From positions 2,852,001 to 2,916,000 of the forward strand of contig OY763325.1 of assembly GCA_963667315.1 (NCBI GenBank): DNA of 64,000 bases, in the 5' to 3' direction. The notes under the pieces were generated by a model. It was not told the DNA's origin and did not search any database. It saw only the letters and a list, made by a program, of their open reading frames with translations. Source of the DNA: DAINPP01 sp963667315 (GTDB lineage Bacteria > Thermotogota > Thermotogae > MWEM01). Within the stretch, counting starts at the first letter, position 1. Each line of letters starts with the position of its first letter. Shown here piece after piece: positions 8,061 through 15,549 of this stretch. Made by a program: the position numbers and the translations under genes.

Positions 8061-9044
8061 TCACTTCACCGCCTTTTTCTTCAATGAACCGAACGGTCTT
8101 CTTCTGGTGTATTTGTCGATTAATGGTTTCACCGCGTTCATGATCAGGATTGAGAAGGCGACCCCTTCAGGTGTTGCACCGACAAATCTGATCAGCATGG
8201 TGATAACACCACAACCCGCCCCGAATATGAGAGAGCCTTTGACGGTTGAAGGACTGGTAACCATATCCGTTGCCATGAAGAGGGCTCCAAGGATAACCCC
8301 TCCACCGAGTAGATGGAAAAGAGGTGTTCCGAACTGATTGGGATCAATCAGATAGAAGATGGACGAGAAGATGAGGACCGTTCCCAGATAGGCAACGGGT
8401 ATATGCCAGGAAACGTGTTTTCTCACGAGCAGATAGATGAATCCTGCAATCAGTGCGAGGGCACTGACTTCACCGAGACATCCGCCGATATTTCCCAGGA
8501 ACATGTCCATATAAGAGGCCTGTCCCAGTGCTGCATCCAATCCGCCATCCTTGAGGATTCCCATGGGGGTTGCGGCTGTGATAATTTCTGCCCCTTTCCA
8601 GGCTCCCGCTTTCACCCATGTGCTCATGGCGGTGGGGAATGAGATGACGAGGAAGACACGACCGACGAGTGCCGGGTTGAACGGGTTGCCGCCCAATCCG
8701 CCGTAAACGTGTTTACCCAGTCCGACAGCAACGATGATACCGATGACGAGCAGATACCAGGGAAGTCCTGCCGGAACGTTCATCGCCAGGAGTAATCCGG
8801 TAACGGCTGCACTGCCATCCGGTTTGAAATCTTTCTGTTTTCTGAGAACCTTCATGATAAAGAGTTCGATGGCTTCTCCACCTGCCACTCCGAGGAGACA
8901 AAGGAAGAGCGCATGCCAGCCAAATACCCAGACCGATACGATGACGGCCGGGGTGAGTGCGATCAGGACATCCAGCATGATCTTTCTGACGGTGTCCGTT
9001 GTCCTTATATGAGGAGCAGCTGCCGATTGAAATACTTGTGCCAT
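8061..9044 (-). CDS. rnfD: RnfD, membrane subunit of the Rnf complex
   Basis: A multi-spanning subunit homologous to NqrB. Visible landmarks are AAAPHIRTTDTVRKIM at the N-terminus, DGSAAVTGLLLAMNVPAGLP, GGNPFNPALVGRVFL and the candidate FMN-accepting Thr in ITAATPMG. It is thought to form part of the ion path with RnfA/E. The ATG at 9044 is chosen over 9065 because GAGGAGG lies 7 bases upstream, within the rnfC 3' end, and the rnfC stop is one base before it. Confidence 0.95.
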   Translation of the reverse strand: MAQVFQSAAAPHIRTTDTVRKIMLDVLIALTPAVIVSVWVFGWHALFLCLLGVAGGEAIELFIMKVLRKQKDFKPDGSAAVTGLLLAMNVPAGLPWYLLVIGIIVAVGLGKHVYGGLGGNPFNPALVGRVFLVISFPTAMSTWVKAGAWKGAEIITAATPMGILKDGGLDAALGQASYMDMFLGNIGGCLGEVSALALIAGFIYLLVRKHVSWHIPVAYLGTVLIFSSIFYLIDPNQFGTPLFHLLGGGVILGALFMATDMVTSPSTVKGSLIFGAGCGVITMLIRFVGATPEGVAFSILIMNAVKPLIDKYTRRRPFGSLKKKAVK

Positions 9045-9045
9045 A

Positions 9046-10371
9046 TCATTTCCTCCTCTTTGCATTCATCGCTCTGTACACTTTCTTTGTCAACTGGAAG
9101 GTCTTGACATGGTCAATCCTTGCTGGACAGATGTAAGCACAGGCGCCGCATTCTATACAGGATAACAGATTCATCTCTATCGCTTCATCGTTTTTTCTCG
9201 CCTTACACAGTTTTACGAGGAAGTTTGGCTCCAGGGACATCGGACACACTTCCACACATTGATTACAGTTGATGCATGGTTTTTCGGGAGCCGCTGCCCG
9301 TTTCGGTTTCGGAAGAACGAGAACACCTGAAGTGGCTTTCATAACGGGAGTTTCCGTTTTCTGAAGCAAGGGCCCCGTCATCGGTCCTCCGGCAACAACC
9401 TTCTCGGGTTCCCCCTTGTAGCCGCCGGCAAAGTCGATCAGTTCAGCAATCGGTGTCCCGATTCTGGCAATGACGTTTTTCGGGTTTCTGATCCCTTCTC
9501 CCGTAATGGTAACCCCTCTATCGACGATGGGTTTGCCTTCTGTCACCGCCTGTGAAACGGCAACAGCCGTTCCCACGTTGTTCATGACAACCCCGATATC
9601 TATCGGCAGACCGCCAACAGGAACTTTTCGCCGCGTTGTCGTATAGATGAGCTGTTTTTCAGCTCCCTGAGGATATTTTGTCTTAACCCCGAGGACATCA
9701 ATGCCGTTATCGTGAGCGGCAAGCTGTGTCATCTTTTCAATGGCATCGGGCTTATTCGTTTCGATTCCGATGATCCCTTTTTTTGCCCCTGCAACTTTCA
9801 TGAGGATTCTGAGTCCGTTGAGGAGCTCCTCACCCTTTTCGAGCATAAAACGATGATCAATGGTGAGATACGGTTCACATTCGGCACCGTTGATGATGAC
9901 GAGATCTGCCGGTCTGACCAGTGTTGACGTATATTTTACATGAGTCGGGAAAGCGGCCCCTCCAAGTCCCACGATACCCGCGTCGAGAATCCTCTGATAA
10001 AGGTCTTCCCTTGAAGCTGTCGTGAAATCAATCGGTTCCATGAGTTCCCACTCTTCTTTTTCTTCCCTTTCGAGCACGATGACATCCAGTTTCTTTTTTT
10101 GTGCTGGATGGAGCATCTTTGTGATTTCCTTAACGGTTCCGGTGACAGGTGCGTGGAGGGGAACTGAAACCGCCCCCGATTGCTGGGCGATGACCTGTCC
10201 GGTCTTAACACGCTGACCTACCTCGCAGATAATTTTTGGTGGAGCCCCAAGATTCTGATGCACAAAACAGAATGCCATTTTGGGAATTGGCATCTGTTCA
10301 AGTGAAGCTTTTTCTGATAATTCTTTTCTTTCCGGCGGGTGAATGCCGCCGGGAAATGTCAGTACCGCCAT
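9046..10371 (-). CDS. rnfC: RnfC, NADH/FMN- and Fe-S-binding subunit
   Basis: A 441-residue peripheral subunit where NAD+ is reduced. It contains a barrel-sandwich-like N-terminal part (MAFCFVHQNLGAPP, VKTGQVIAQQSGAVSVP), a Nqo1-like nucleotide/flavin region (GIVGLGGAAFPTHVK, INGAECEPYLTIDHR) and two [4Fe-4S] motifs, CINCNQCVEVCP (about 366) and CIECGACAYICP (about 405). GGGAGG lies upstream of the ATG. It is the first rnf gene, yet it follows the pyruvyltransferase gene by only 20 bases, so the promoter is probably the one at 11530-11559. Confidence 0.96.
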   Translation of the reverse strand: MAVLTFPGGIHPPERKELSEKASLEQMPIPKMAFCFVHQNLGAPPKIICEVGQRVKTGQVIAQQSGAVSVPLHAPVTGTVKEITKMLHPAQKKKLDVIVLEREEKEEWELMEPIDFTTASREDLYQRILDAGIVGLGGAAFPTHVKYTSTLVRPADLVIINGAECEPYLTIDHRFMLEKGEELLNGLRILMKVAGAKKGIIGIETNKPDAIEKMTQLAAHDNGIDVLGVKTKYPQGAEKQLIYTTTRRKVPVGGLPIDIGVVMNNVGTAVAVSQAVTEGKPIVDRGVTITGEGIRNPKNVIARIGTPIAELIDFAGGYKGEPEKVVAGGPMTGPLLQKTETPVMKATSGVLVLPKPKRAAAPEKPCINCNQCVEVCPMSLEPNFLVKLCKARKNDEAIEMNLLSCIECGACAYICPARIDHVKTFQLTKKVYRAMNAKRRK

Positions 10372-10391
10372 AAAACAAATCCTCCCTTCGC

Positions 10392-11429
10392 TTACTGTTT
10401 AAATGGTCTCTTTAATATCTGTATTCTGAGCCATCTTTTCATTGCCTTCAAGCGCGCAAAATTTCTCTCTGTAAATTTTTGATTTGCCCTTTCAAAATCT
10501 ATCTCTCTCATCTTTGAGATTGCATATACAATCTCCGAAAGGGACTTGTCTTTAAAATAACCCTCAAATCCTTCTATATCTGTAAAATACGATCGCATCT
10601 TAAACGTATCCGATGCGATGAACGGTATGGCAAAATAAGAGGCGATGATAGAACCATGCAGCCTCTCGGATATAATCATCGAGCATGATGAAGCCTGATC
10701 GGTGATATCGTTGACTTCACCGACTTTTACCGATGTTTCAAAATGTTGACTGAATCTTTTAGCCGCATCTTCTGAGATCTTCAAGTCCTGATCCGGAAAA
10801 GCAACGAAGAAGTGGATCTCTTCGATTCCCTCTGTTTTAAAGGCACGGATAAAATCTTCCGTGTTTTCCCACGGCTTCTTTAAAAAGATACCGATTCTTC
10901 CGGGGACCTTTTTAGATGCCTGACGTCGTCTCAAAAAGAGATAACCCAGATCGGTTCCCCTTTTATGGGTGGGTGAACAGCTTCGGGCATATCTGTATGA
11001 AATGTCATCTCTGAAATAACCCGTACAGAGTTCATTGCTGAGTAGCTTTCTCAGTTGCTTGAAATGTTTTTTGTTTGAAATTTTGCCAATCCCGTGTCCG
11101 AGGAGCAGAACGGGTTTTCTGAAGAACAAAGCAGTGGAAACAAGCGTCCTGTAATAAAAAAAGCTTCGACTGCTCGTTTCATCCTGAAAGAGATTACCAC
11201 CCCCACCGATTAGGATATCGGCATTTCTTATTGAATTGAACATCGCAAAAGGGGACGATCTGAGGATATGATTGATCTTGATGCCTCCGATCTTTCTTGA
11301 ACCCTTTCTTGGATAAAGCAGGTCTATTTCCTCTATCCCGACTTCCTTCAGGAGCTTGAGAATACTTCTGAGAAGCATTTCATCCCCATAATTGTTCATT
11401 CCGTAATATCCGAACAGGAATATCTTGAT
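10392..11429 (-). CDS. csaB: Polysaccharide pyruvyl transferase family protein (CsaB-like), probable ATC start
   Basis: The product matches CsaB-type pyruvyltransferases, which add ketal pyruvate to cell-wall polymers that anchor surface-layer proteins. Motifs are GYYGMNNYGDEMLLRSI, ADILIGGGGNLFQDE, LLLGHGIGK and SMIISERLHGSIIASYFAIP. The first ATG (11399) would cut off the conserved KIFLFGYYG strand. The frame is open to a TGA ten codons above the proposed start and offers no ATG, GTG or TTG. An ATC at 11429 lies 6 bases after GGGGGAG, gives (M)KIFLFGYYG and is taken as the start. It is followed by rnfC with a 20-base gap. Confidence 0.85.
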   Translation of the reverse strand: MKIFLFGYYGMNNYGDEMLLRSILKLLKEVGIEEIDLLYPRKGSRKIGGIKINHILRSSPFAMFNSIRNADILIGGGGNLFQDETSSRSFFYYRTLVSTALFFRKPVLLLGHGIGKISNKKHFKQLRKLLSNELCTGYFRDDISYRYARSCSPTHKRGTDLGYLFLRRRQASKKVPGRIGIFLKKPWENTEDFIRAFKTEGIEEIHFFVAFPDQDLKISEDAAKRFSQHFETSVKVGEVNDITDQASSCSMIISERLHGSIIASYFAIPFIASDTFKMRSYFTDIEGFEGYFKDKSLSEIVYAISKMREIDFERANQKFTERNFARLKAMKRWLRIQILKRPFKQ

Positions 11430-11529
11430 GTTGTTCTCCCCCTGTTTCCCCCTCCCCTTTCAAACAGCTCCTCCGCTTCTCAAGAAAACGGTTTGATGGG
11501 GAATTTGTTTTTTCTTTCATAACCAAGGA

Positions 11530-11559
11530 ATTATAACACGGCTTTCTAATTAATCACAA
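11530..11559 (-). promoter_or_regulatory. Promoter of the csaB-rnf transcription unit
   Basis: On the minus strand TTGTGA (11554-11559), an 18-base spacer and TATAAT (11530-11535), preceded by TGT (extended -10). The predicted start near 11523 gives a leader of about 95 bases. It is the only good promoter seen upstream of rnfC. Confidence 0.65.
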
Positions 11560-11771
11560 GAATATGGAGTTAACTCGACGCGGGTCTTTAAATAACTTTT
11601 TATTCGGGAAACGAAAACAGGTTTTTTTGCAGATATTTGCTTTCTCAAAATAAGATTTCAAAAAGAACAGGGTTGCTTTCAGCACTATAGGGTGAAGGGG
11701 TTCGTTTTGTTATGGTTAACTGTTTTTGTTGACCGTTAAAACCGGAGAAAGAATGATTCGCTGTGTTTTTA

Positions 11772-11872
11772 AAGAAAAAATAAGACTTGAGTGGGGTTTA
11801 TATTCTTCGACTGTTTTACAAAGTGTTAAAGATTAACGGTGTTGACGTAGTCCTGAGACGAGATGGTAGAAT
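11772..11872 (+). promoter_or_regulatory. Conserved promoter block, copy 1
   Basis: TTGACG at 11842-11847 and TAGAAT at 11867-11872 with a 19-base spacer, preceded by about 70 bases conserved with copy 2. Positions 11838-11864 are identical to 12522-12548, spacer included. The conserved A-rich start (AAGAAAAAATAAG) resembles an UP-element. The long spacer and its perfect conservation are unusual for a plain promoter. Confidence 0.6.
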
Positions 11873-11878
11873 TATCTC

Positions 11879-11979
11879 GAAAGTTACGAAGTGGCGCAAC
11901 ACCGAAAATGGAAACGACGAACAACACTTCACATAGATTGCACTCCTTTGGCCCTCCCGAAACGGGAGGGCTTTTTTTT
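11879..11979 (+). ncRNA. Candidate small RNA, about 100 nt, unit 1
   Basis: The stretch runs from the predicted start 7 bases after the copy-1 -10 box to the end of the T-run of the terminator at 11952-11979. The body ends in the 43-base block 11911-11953, identical to 12795-12837 in unit 2. The only ORF crossing it (ATG 11863 to TAG 12010-12012) reads through the terminator and has no ribosome site, so a non-coding product is more likely. I recognise no known RNA family. Confidence 0.5.
11952..11979 (+). terminator. Rho-independent terminator, unit 1
   Basis: Perfect 8-bp stem CCCTCCCG/CGGGAGGG with an AAA loop (11952-11970), followed by C and eight T. Confidence 0.92.
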
Positions 11980-11981
11980 GG

Positions 11982-12230
11982 TCTTTTCTTCGAAAAGCCC
12001 TTTAAGAAATAGATTCTGCAAATCAATTTCTTAAAGTCGATTTAATTGGCAAGCTTTTTTAGAACCAATTTCTGCGAACTTGTTTCTAATGTTCTTTTCT
12101 TCGAAAAGCCCTTTAAGAAATAGATTCTGCGAATCAATTTCTTAAAGTCGATTTAATTGGCAAGCTTTTTAGAACCAATTTCTGCGAACTTATTTCTAAT
12201 GTTCTTTTCTTCGAGAAGCCTTTAATGGTC
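11982..12230. repeat. Tandem direct repeat, 110-111-bp unit, about 2.2 copies, each with hairpins
   Basis: Copy A 11982-12091 and copy B 12093-12202 are nearly identical; a partial third copy ends near 12219. Each unit contains an 11-bp stem CTTTAAGAAAT/ATTTCTTAAAG (A: 12000-12010 with 12026-12036; B: 12111-12121 with 12136-12146), plus AATTGG/CCAATT and AGAA-CAA/TTG-TTCT pairings. A diverged copy C lies at 12868-13003. The repeats start right after the terminator of each RNA unit. Confidence 0.85.
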
Positions 12231-12455
12231 TTTTTTGAAAGTTCTTTGAGTTTCCGGGAAACTTAGTGGTCTTTGTTTATTGTATGCTTTTTTCTTTGAG
12301 AAGTCGGAAACTTGTAAGGGGCGAAGCTTTTTCTTGAAAATTCTCAGAGCTTTTCAAAGAAATGATCAAATAGTTTCGACCCGTAGCTGGGACGATTCGG
12401 ATTTGGGATTGAAATGTTCGGACACACCATGAAAAATTTATACTGACTGAATTTG

Positions 12456-12556
12456 AAGAAAAAATAAGCGTTGAGTGGACTTGATATTCTCTCTTCCTTT
12501 TACAGAGTGTTAAAGAATGGGGGTGTTGACGTAGTCCTGAGACGAGATAGTAAAAT
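12456..12556 (+). promoter_or_regulatory. Conserved promoter block, copy 2
   Basis: TTGACG at 12526-12531 and TAAAAT at 12551-12556, again with a 19-base spacer. About 100 bases match copy 1, including 27 identical bases at 12522-12548. The transcript would run about 300 bases to the terminator at 12836-12863 and carry the 39-codon ORF. Confidence 0.6.
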
Positions 12557-12649
12557 CATATTGAAGCTTGAGAGAGTTGAAGAAAGAAAAAACGATTGGG
12601 AACTTTTGGAAATATAAAATATATCAGCGACTGAAAGGGAGGCTGGAAA

Positions 12650-12769
12650 ATGAAAAAGACAATTAAGAAGATCGAAAGAATTATCAGAAATTCAAGAGTA
12701 CAGAAAGATTTTGACAGAAAGATGGCAGAAAACAGCCTTTTGACTTACGACGTAACGAACAGATTCTAA
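12650..12769 (+). CDS. 39-residue basic small protein in RNA unit 2
   Basis: ATG 12650 to TAA 12767-12769. AAAGGGAGG ends 7 bases before the ATG, one of the best ribosome sites in the window. The product begins MKKTIKKIERIIRNSRVQKD and ends LLTYDVTNRF; it is strongly basic and probably helical in its first half, with no membrane segment. I do not recognise the family. It sits between the conserved promoter copy 2 and the conserved 3' block. Unit 1 lacks the ORF although its flanks are the same. It might be an RNA- or DNA-binding peptide (inference only). Confidence 0.6.
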   Translation: MKKTIKKIERIIRNSRVQKDFDRKMAENSLLTYDVTNRF

Positions 12770-12835
12770 GTTTTACAAAGCAGCGTGAAAGACAGAAACG
12801 ACGAACAACACTTCACATAGATTGCACTCCTTTGG

Positions 12836-12863
12836 CCTTCCCGAAATGGGAGGGCTTTTTTTT
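12836..12863 (+). terminator. Rho-independent terminator, unit 2
   Basis: Stem CCTTCCCG/TGGGAGGG with an AAA loop, followed by a T-run. It matches the unit-1 terminator with two substitutions, both leaving G-U pairs, so pairing is conserved. Confidence 0.85.
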
Positions 12864-12867
12864 TAAT

Positions 12868-13003
12868 CTTGCCGAAGGCAAGCTTTTTTTAGAACCAATT
12901 TCTGCGAACTTGTTTCTACTGCTCTTTTCTTTGAAAAGCCTTATAAGAAATAGATTCTGCGAATCAATTTCTTATGGTCGATTTAATTGGCAAGCTTTTT
13001 TAG
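12868..13003. repeat. Diverged copy C of the hairpin repeat, with a second terminator-like hairpin
   Basis: It begins with CTTGCC-GAA-GGCAAG (12868-12882) and a T-run, then repeats the copy A/B sequence in permuted order. Its long stem is TTATAAGAAAT/ATTTCTTATGG (12941-12951 with 12966-12976). Compared with A/B, three adjacent base pairs changed (T:A to A:T, T:A to T:G, C:G to T:G) and all stay paired. Confidence 0.75.
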
Positions 13004-13185
13004 ACCCTTTTGAGTTCTCGGGAAACTCGTCATCTCATTTCTTGAAATTGAAAATAAAAAGTATATAATTGTCTTGAGAAAGGGTTAATAAATTCTTTCT
13101 GCACCTTTTGAAGATAACTTTAGTATAAATGGCTACTTTTTCTCGTCAGATAGATATAATTAATTTTTTACAGGGAGGAAAAAGA

Positions 13186-14106
13186 ATGAAAAAAGGTTTG
13201 ATGATTTTAATTGTTTTAATGGCGGCTTCAGTTGTTATGTTTGCTCAGGTGAATGTGCTCTCTCCGGTGGGTCCCACAATCGTTTCACTTGTTGGGGTAC
13301 TTGAGGATAAGGTACAAACGGAATCTGAGATTAACGTTGAATTCTGGAGTTCTTTTGACCAGATAACGGCGCAGCTTGTAACGAAGAAGGCGGATATCGT
13401 TATCGTTCCGGTTGCACTTGGTGAGATGCTCTATGATAAGGGGATGGATGTTCAGCTGACAGCGGTGACGTTATGGAAGAGTTTTTATCTTGTGACTTCC
13501 CCCGATCTCGATGTACAATCCTTAGAAGATCTTAAGGCTGTTGAAATCTACACGCCTCAGGGAACAGGTCAGACGGGAGATGTTCTCATGAGATATGAAT
13601 TTGCAAGACTTGGGGTTGAGGACTTTACGATCAAATATGCAAAACCGCCCGAGATCATCGGATTGATGGCGAAAGGGAAGGTCAAGGCGGCTGTTCTTCC
13701 CGAACCATTTGTGACACTTGCGACAAAGAAAGTGGAAGGCGCGAAGATCGCACTGGATATGCAGAAGATCTGGGGAGATGCAACGGGTATTTACAGAGTA
13801 CCGATAACAGGTGTTATGGTCAGAAAAGAAGCCCTTCAGGAAAGACCACTTGAAATTGTTTCAGCCCTTAATGCCATTGCCAACTCGATCAATTACGCTA
13901 TGACTCATCAGGATGAAGCTGTTCAGTTAACGACCAAATACTTCAGTGGCATGCCGGCTCCCGTTATGCAGGCATCGCTCGCAAGAAGTGAATATGCATA
14001 CGAATCGGTTTTAAGAGTGGAAGATGAAGTGCAGAAGTTCCTTGAGACGGTTAATACAATAGACAATAAGATTCCGGTACCGGATGAAGGTTTCTACGCA
14101 GAATAA
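13186..14106 (+). CDS. ABC transporter substrate-binding protein (NMT1/SsuA-like)
   Basis: A 306-residue exported binding protein. MKKGLMILIVLMAASVVMFA is a signal peptide, probably cleaved after Ala 20. The rest is a type-2 periplasmic-binding fold of the NMT1/TauA/SsuA class: a QLVTKKADIVIVP block, DLKAVEIYTPQGTGQTGD and GKVKAAVLPEPFVTLA. The ligand cannot be read from sequence; relatives bind sulfonates, nitrate, pyrimidine precursors or riboflavin. The ATG at 13186 has GGGAGG 8 bases upstream. A TATAAT at 13155-13160 lies just before it without a clear -35. It is the first gene of a three-gene operon. Confidence 0.88.
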   Translation: MKKGLMILIVLMAASVVMFAQVNVLSPVGPTIVSLVGVLEDKVQTESEINVEFWSSFDQITAQLVTKKADIVIVPVALGEMLYDKGMDVQLTAVTLWKSFYLVTSPDLDVQSLEDLKAVEIYTPQGTGQTGDVLMRYEFARLGVEDFTIKYAKPPEIIGLMAKGKVKAAVLPEPFVTLATKKVEGAKIALDMQKIWGDATGIYRVPITGVMVRKEALQERPLEIVSALNAIANSINYAMTHQDEAVQLTTKYFSGMPAPVMQASLARSEYAYESVLRVEDEVQKFLETVNTIDNKIPVPDEGFYAE

Positions 14107-14875
14107 TAAAAGAACTCATAAAATACACATCCCGAATTGGATCGTCGGGGTGTGTTTTTTGTTTTTGTTCTGGTGGCTTCTTTCGATAATCATTGGAGAA
14201 GAACTGATTATTCCATCGCCTGTTTCCGTCGCTGGCAATATCGTTGAAGAAACAACTCAGGGGAATCTACTTCCCGCATTGCTGATGACATTCCTGAAAT
14301 CCATACAGGGGCTTACCATAGCCCTCGCCATCGGAACCCCGATCGGGATTCTTATGGGGATTTCCCGAAAAGTCGAAGAATGGCTCAGGCCACTTACAAT
14401 GGTGATTCGTTCCATGCCGATTGTCTCCTGGCTTTCCAGTGTCATCGTCATATGGGGGATCGGCTGGCAGGCTCCGGTGTTTATCGTTGTGACGACGCTT
14501 TTGCCGCTCATCATCTTCAATATCGCTCAGGGAGTTAAGAGCATCGATGTGAAACTCATCGAGATGGCTCGGGTGTACCAGGTGCCAAAGGTCAAGATAT
14601 TCAGACAGGTTTATCTCGGTTCAATCGTTCCGTTTCTGCTGTCGGCGGTACGGGTCAGTCTGGGAACAATGTGGAAAGTCGCCATCGTTGCCGAATATAT
14701 GGCCGGAGATTCCGGTCTCGGGATTAATATCTCATGGGCGAAATTCTATCTCGATACACCGCGTGTGTTTGCTTTCACAGCCGTTGCAGTAATTTCAGGG
14801 TTGCTGCTTGAATATATCTTTGACAAGATCATCGCTTTGCTCTCTAAAAAAGGTGTGGGAATATGGAATCAATGA
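14084..14875 (+). CDS. ABC transporter permease (SsuC/TauC-like)
   Basis: A 263-residue inner-membrane permease with about six helices. The BPD_transp_1 pattern is visible: TFLKSIQGLTIALAIGTPIG, then PIVSWLSSVIVIWGIG and the ATPase-coupling EAA-type loop (IEMARVYQVPKVKIFRQVYL). Its start overlaps the binding-protein gene by 23 bases and its end overlaps the ATPase gene by 13, so the three are coupled. The substrate is unknown, as for the binding protein. Confidence 0.9.
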   Translation: MKVSTQNNKRTHKIHIPNWIVGVCFLFLFWWLLSIIIGEELIIPSPVSVAGNIVEETTQGNLLPALLMTFLKSIQGLTIALAIGTPIGILMGISRKVEEWLRPLTMVIRSMPIVSWLSSVIVIWGIGWQAPVFIVVTTLLPLIIFNIAQGVKSIDVKLIEMARVYQVPKVKIFRQVYLGSIVPFLLSAVRVSLGTMWKVAIVAEYMAGDSGLGINISWAKFYLDTPRVFAFTAVAVISGLLLEYIFDKIIALLSKKGVGIWNQ

Positions 14876-15549
14876 TAAAGACTGTAAATCTCTCAAAACG
14901 ATTTGATTCAACGCAGGTTTTGAAGCATATTGAAATCTCTATCCAAAAAGGGGAACGTGTTGCCTTTCTCGGCCCGTCCGGTTGCGGGAAGACAACTTTG
15001 TTGAGATGCCTGTCGGGACTTATAACGGATTGTGGTGGGGAGATCACAAGAAATTATGAAAGAGCGGGTTTTGTCTTTCAGGAGAGCCGCCTGATCCCGT
15101 GGAGCACGTTGTATAAGAATATGACCTTTGTCTCTGATGATACGGAGAAGATAGACGATACCCTTGAGATGGTAGGCCTTTCCGATTTTAAGCAGCATCA
15201 TCCCTCAAAATTAAGTGGCGGGATGAAGCAGCGAGTCAACCTGGCTCGGGCGTTGATCATCAATCCCGATATCATCTTTTTTGATGAACCCTTTCAAAGT
15301 CTTGATCTTCGATCGAAGATCAAACTGATGGGAGAGGTCAAAAGGATACAGCAGCAACAGAAATGGACGGCCGTTCTCGTCACGCATGGCATCAGGGAAG
15401 CGGTTGTGTTTGCACATCGAATCTTTATCCTTTCGAAAGGCCCGGCTGAAATTGTCAAGGTTATTGAATTGAGCAAAGAAGAACGCGAAGCGGATTTTTT
15501 CTCGCCGACGAATGCGAAATATGAACGTGAGATTTTGGAGTATTACTGA
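14863..15549 (+). CDS. ABC transporter ATP-binding protein (SsuB/TauB-like)
   Basis: A 228-residue ATPase with Walker A GPSGCGKTT (about residues 35-43), Q-loop FQESRLIPW, signature LSGGMKQR, Walker B IIFFDEPF and switch His in VTHGIREA. The Q-loop sequence and short length match ATPases of the nitrate/sulfonate/taurine class. It energises the permease encoded just upstream. Confidence 0.93.
   Translation: MESMIKTVNLSKRFDSTQVLKHIEISIQKGERVAFLGPSGCGKTTLLRCLSGLITDCGGEITRNYERAGFVFQESRLIPWSTLYKNMTFVSDDTEKIDDTLEMVGLSDFKQHHPSKLSGGMKQRVNLARALIINPDIIFFDEPFQSLDLRSKIKLMGEVKRIQQQQKWTAVLVTHGIREAVVFAHRIFILSKGPAEIVKVIELSKEEREADFFSPTNAKYEREILEYY

Larger units (their letters stand above)
11560..13185. other. 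1.6-kb intergenic island with duplicated promoter-RNA-terminator-repeat cassettes
   Basis: No ordinary-length gene occurs here. Two related units are recognisable: unit 1 at about 11772-12230 and unit 2 at about 12456-13003. Each has a conserved promoter block, a transcribed stretch, a conserved 43-base 3' block, a strong terminator and hairpin repeats. Between them (12231-12455) are small palindromes such as AGTTTCC-G-GGAAACT at 12249-12263. A related GAGTT-N7-AACTC hairpin lies at 13012-13028. The stretch 11560-11771 shows nothing I can name. Confidence 0.75.

Noticed and set aside
11842..11890. CTGAGACGAG ... CTCGAAA, reminiscent of a hammerhead core or of the TPP-riboswitch CTGAGA motif
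   Set aside because: The hammerhead CUGANGA core is not matched, the second half is not conserved in unit 2, and no other TPP-riboswitch elements are present.
11863..12012. Open frame of 50 codons through RNA unit 1
   Set aside because: It crosses the terminator stem and T-run, has no ribosome site, and is not kept in unit 2.
11982..13003. Possible CRISPR-like repeat array
   Set aside because: The unit is 110-111 bp with no unique spacers of constant length, and no cas genes are present.
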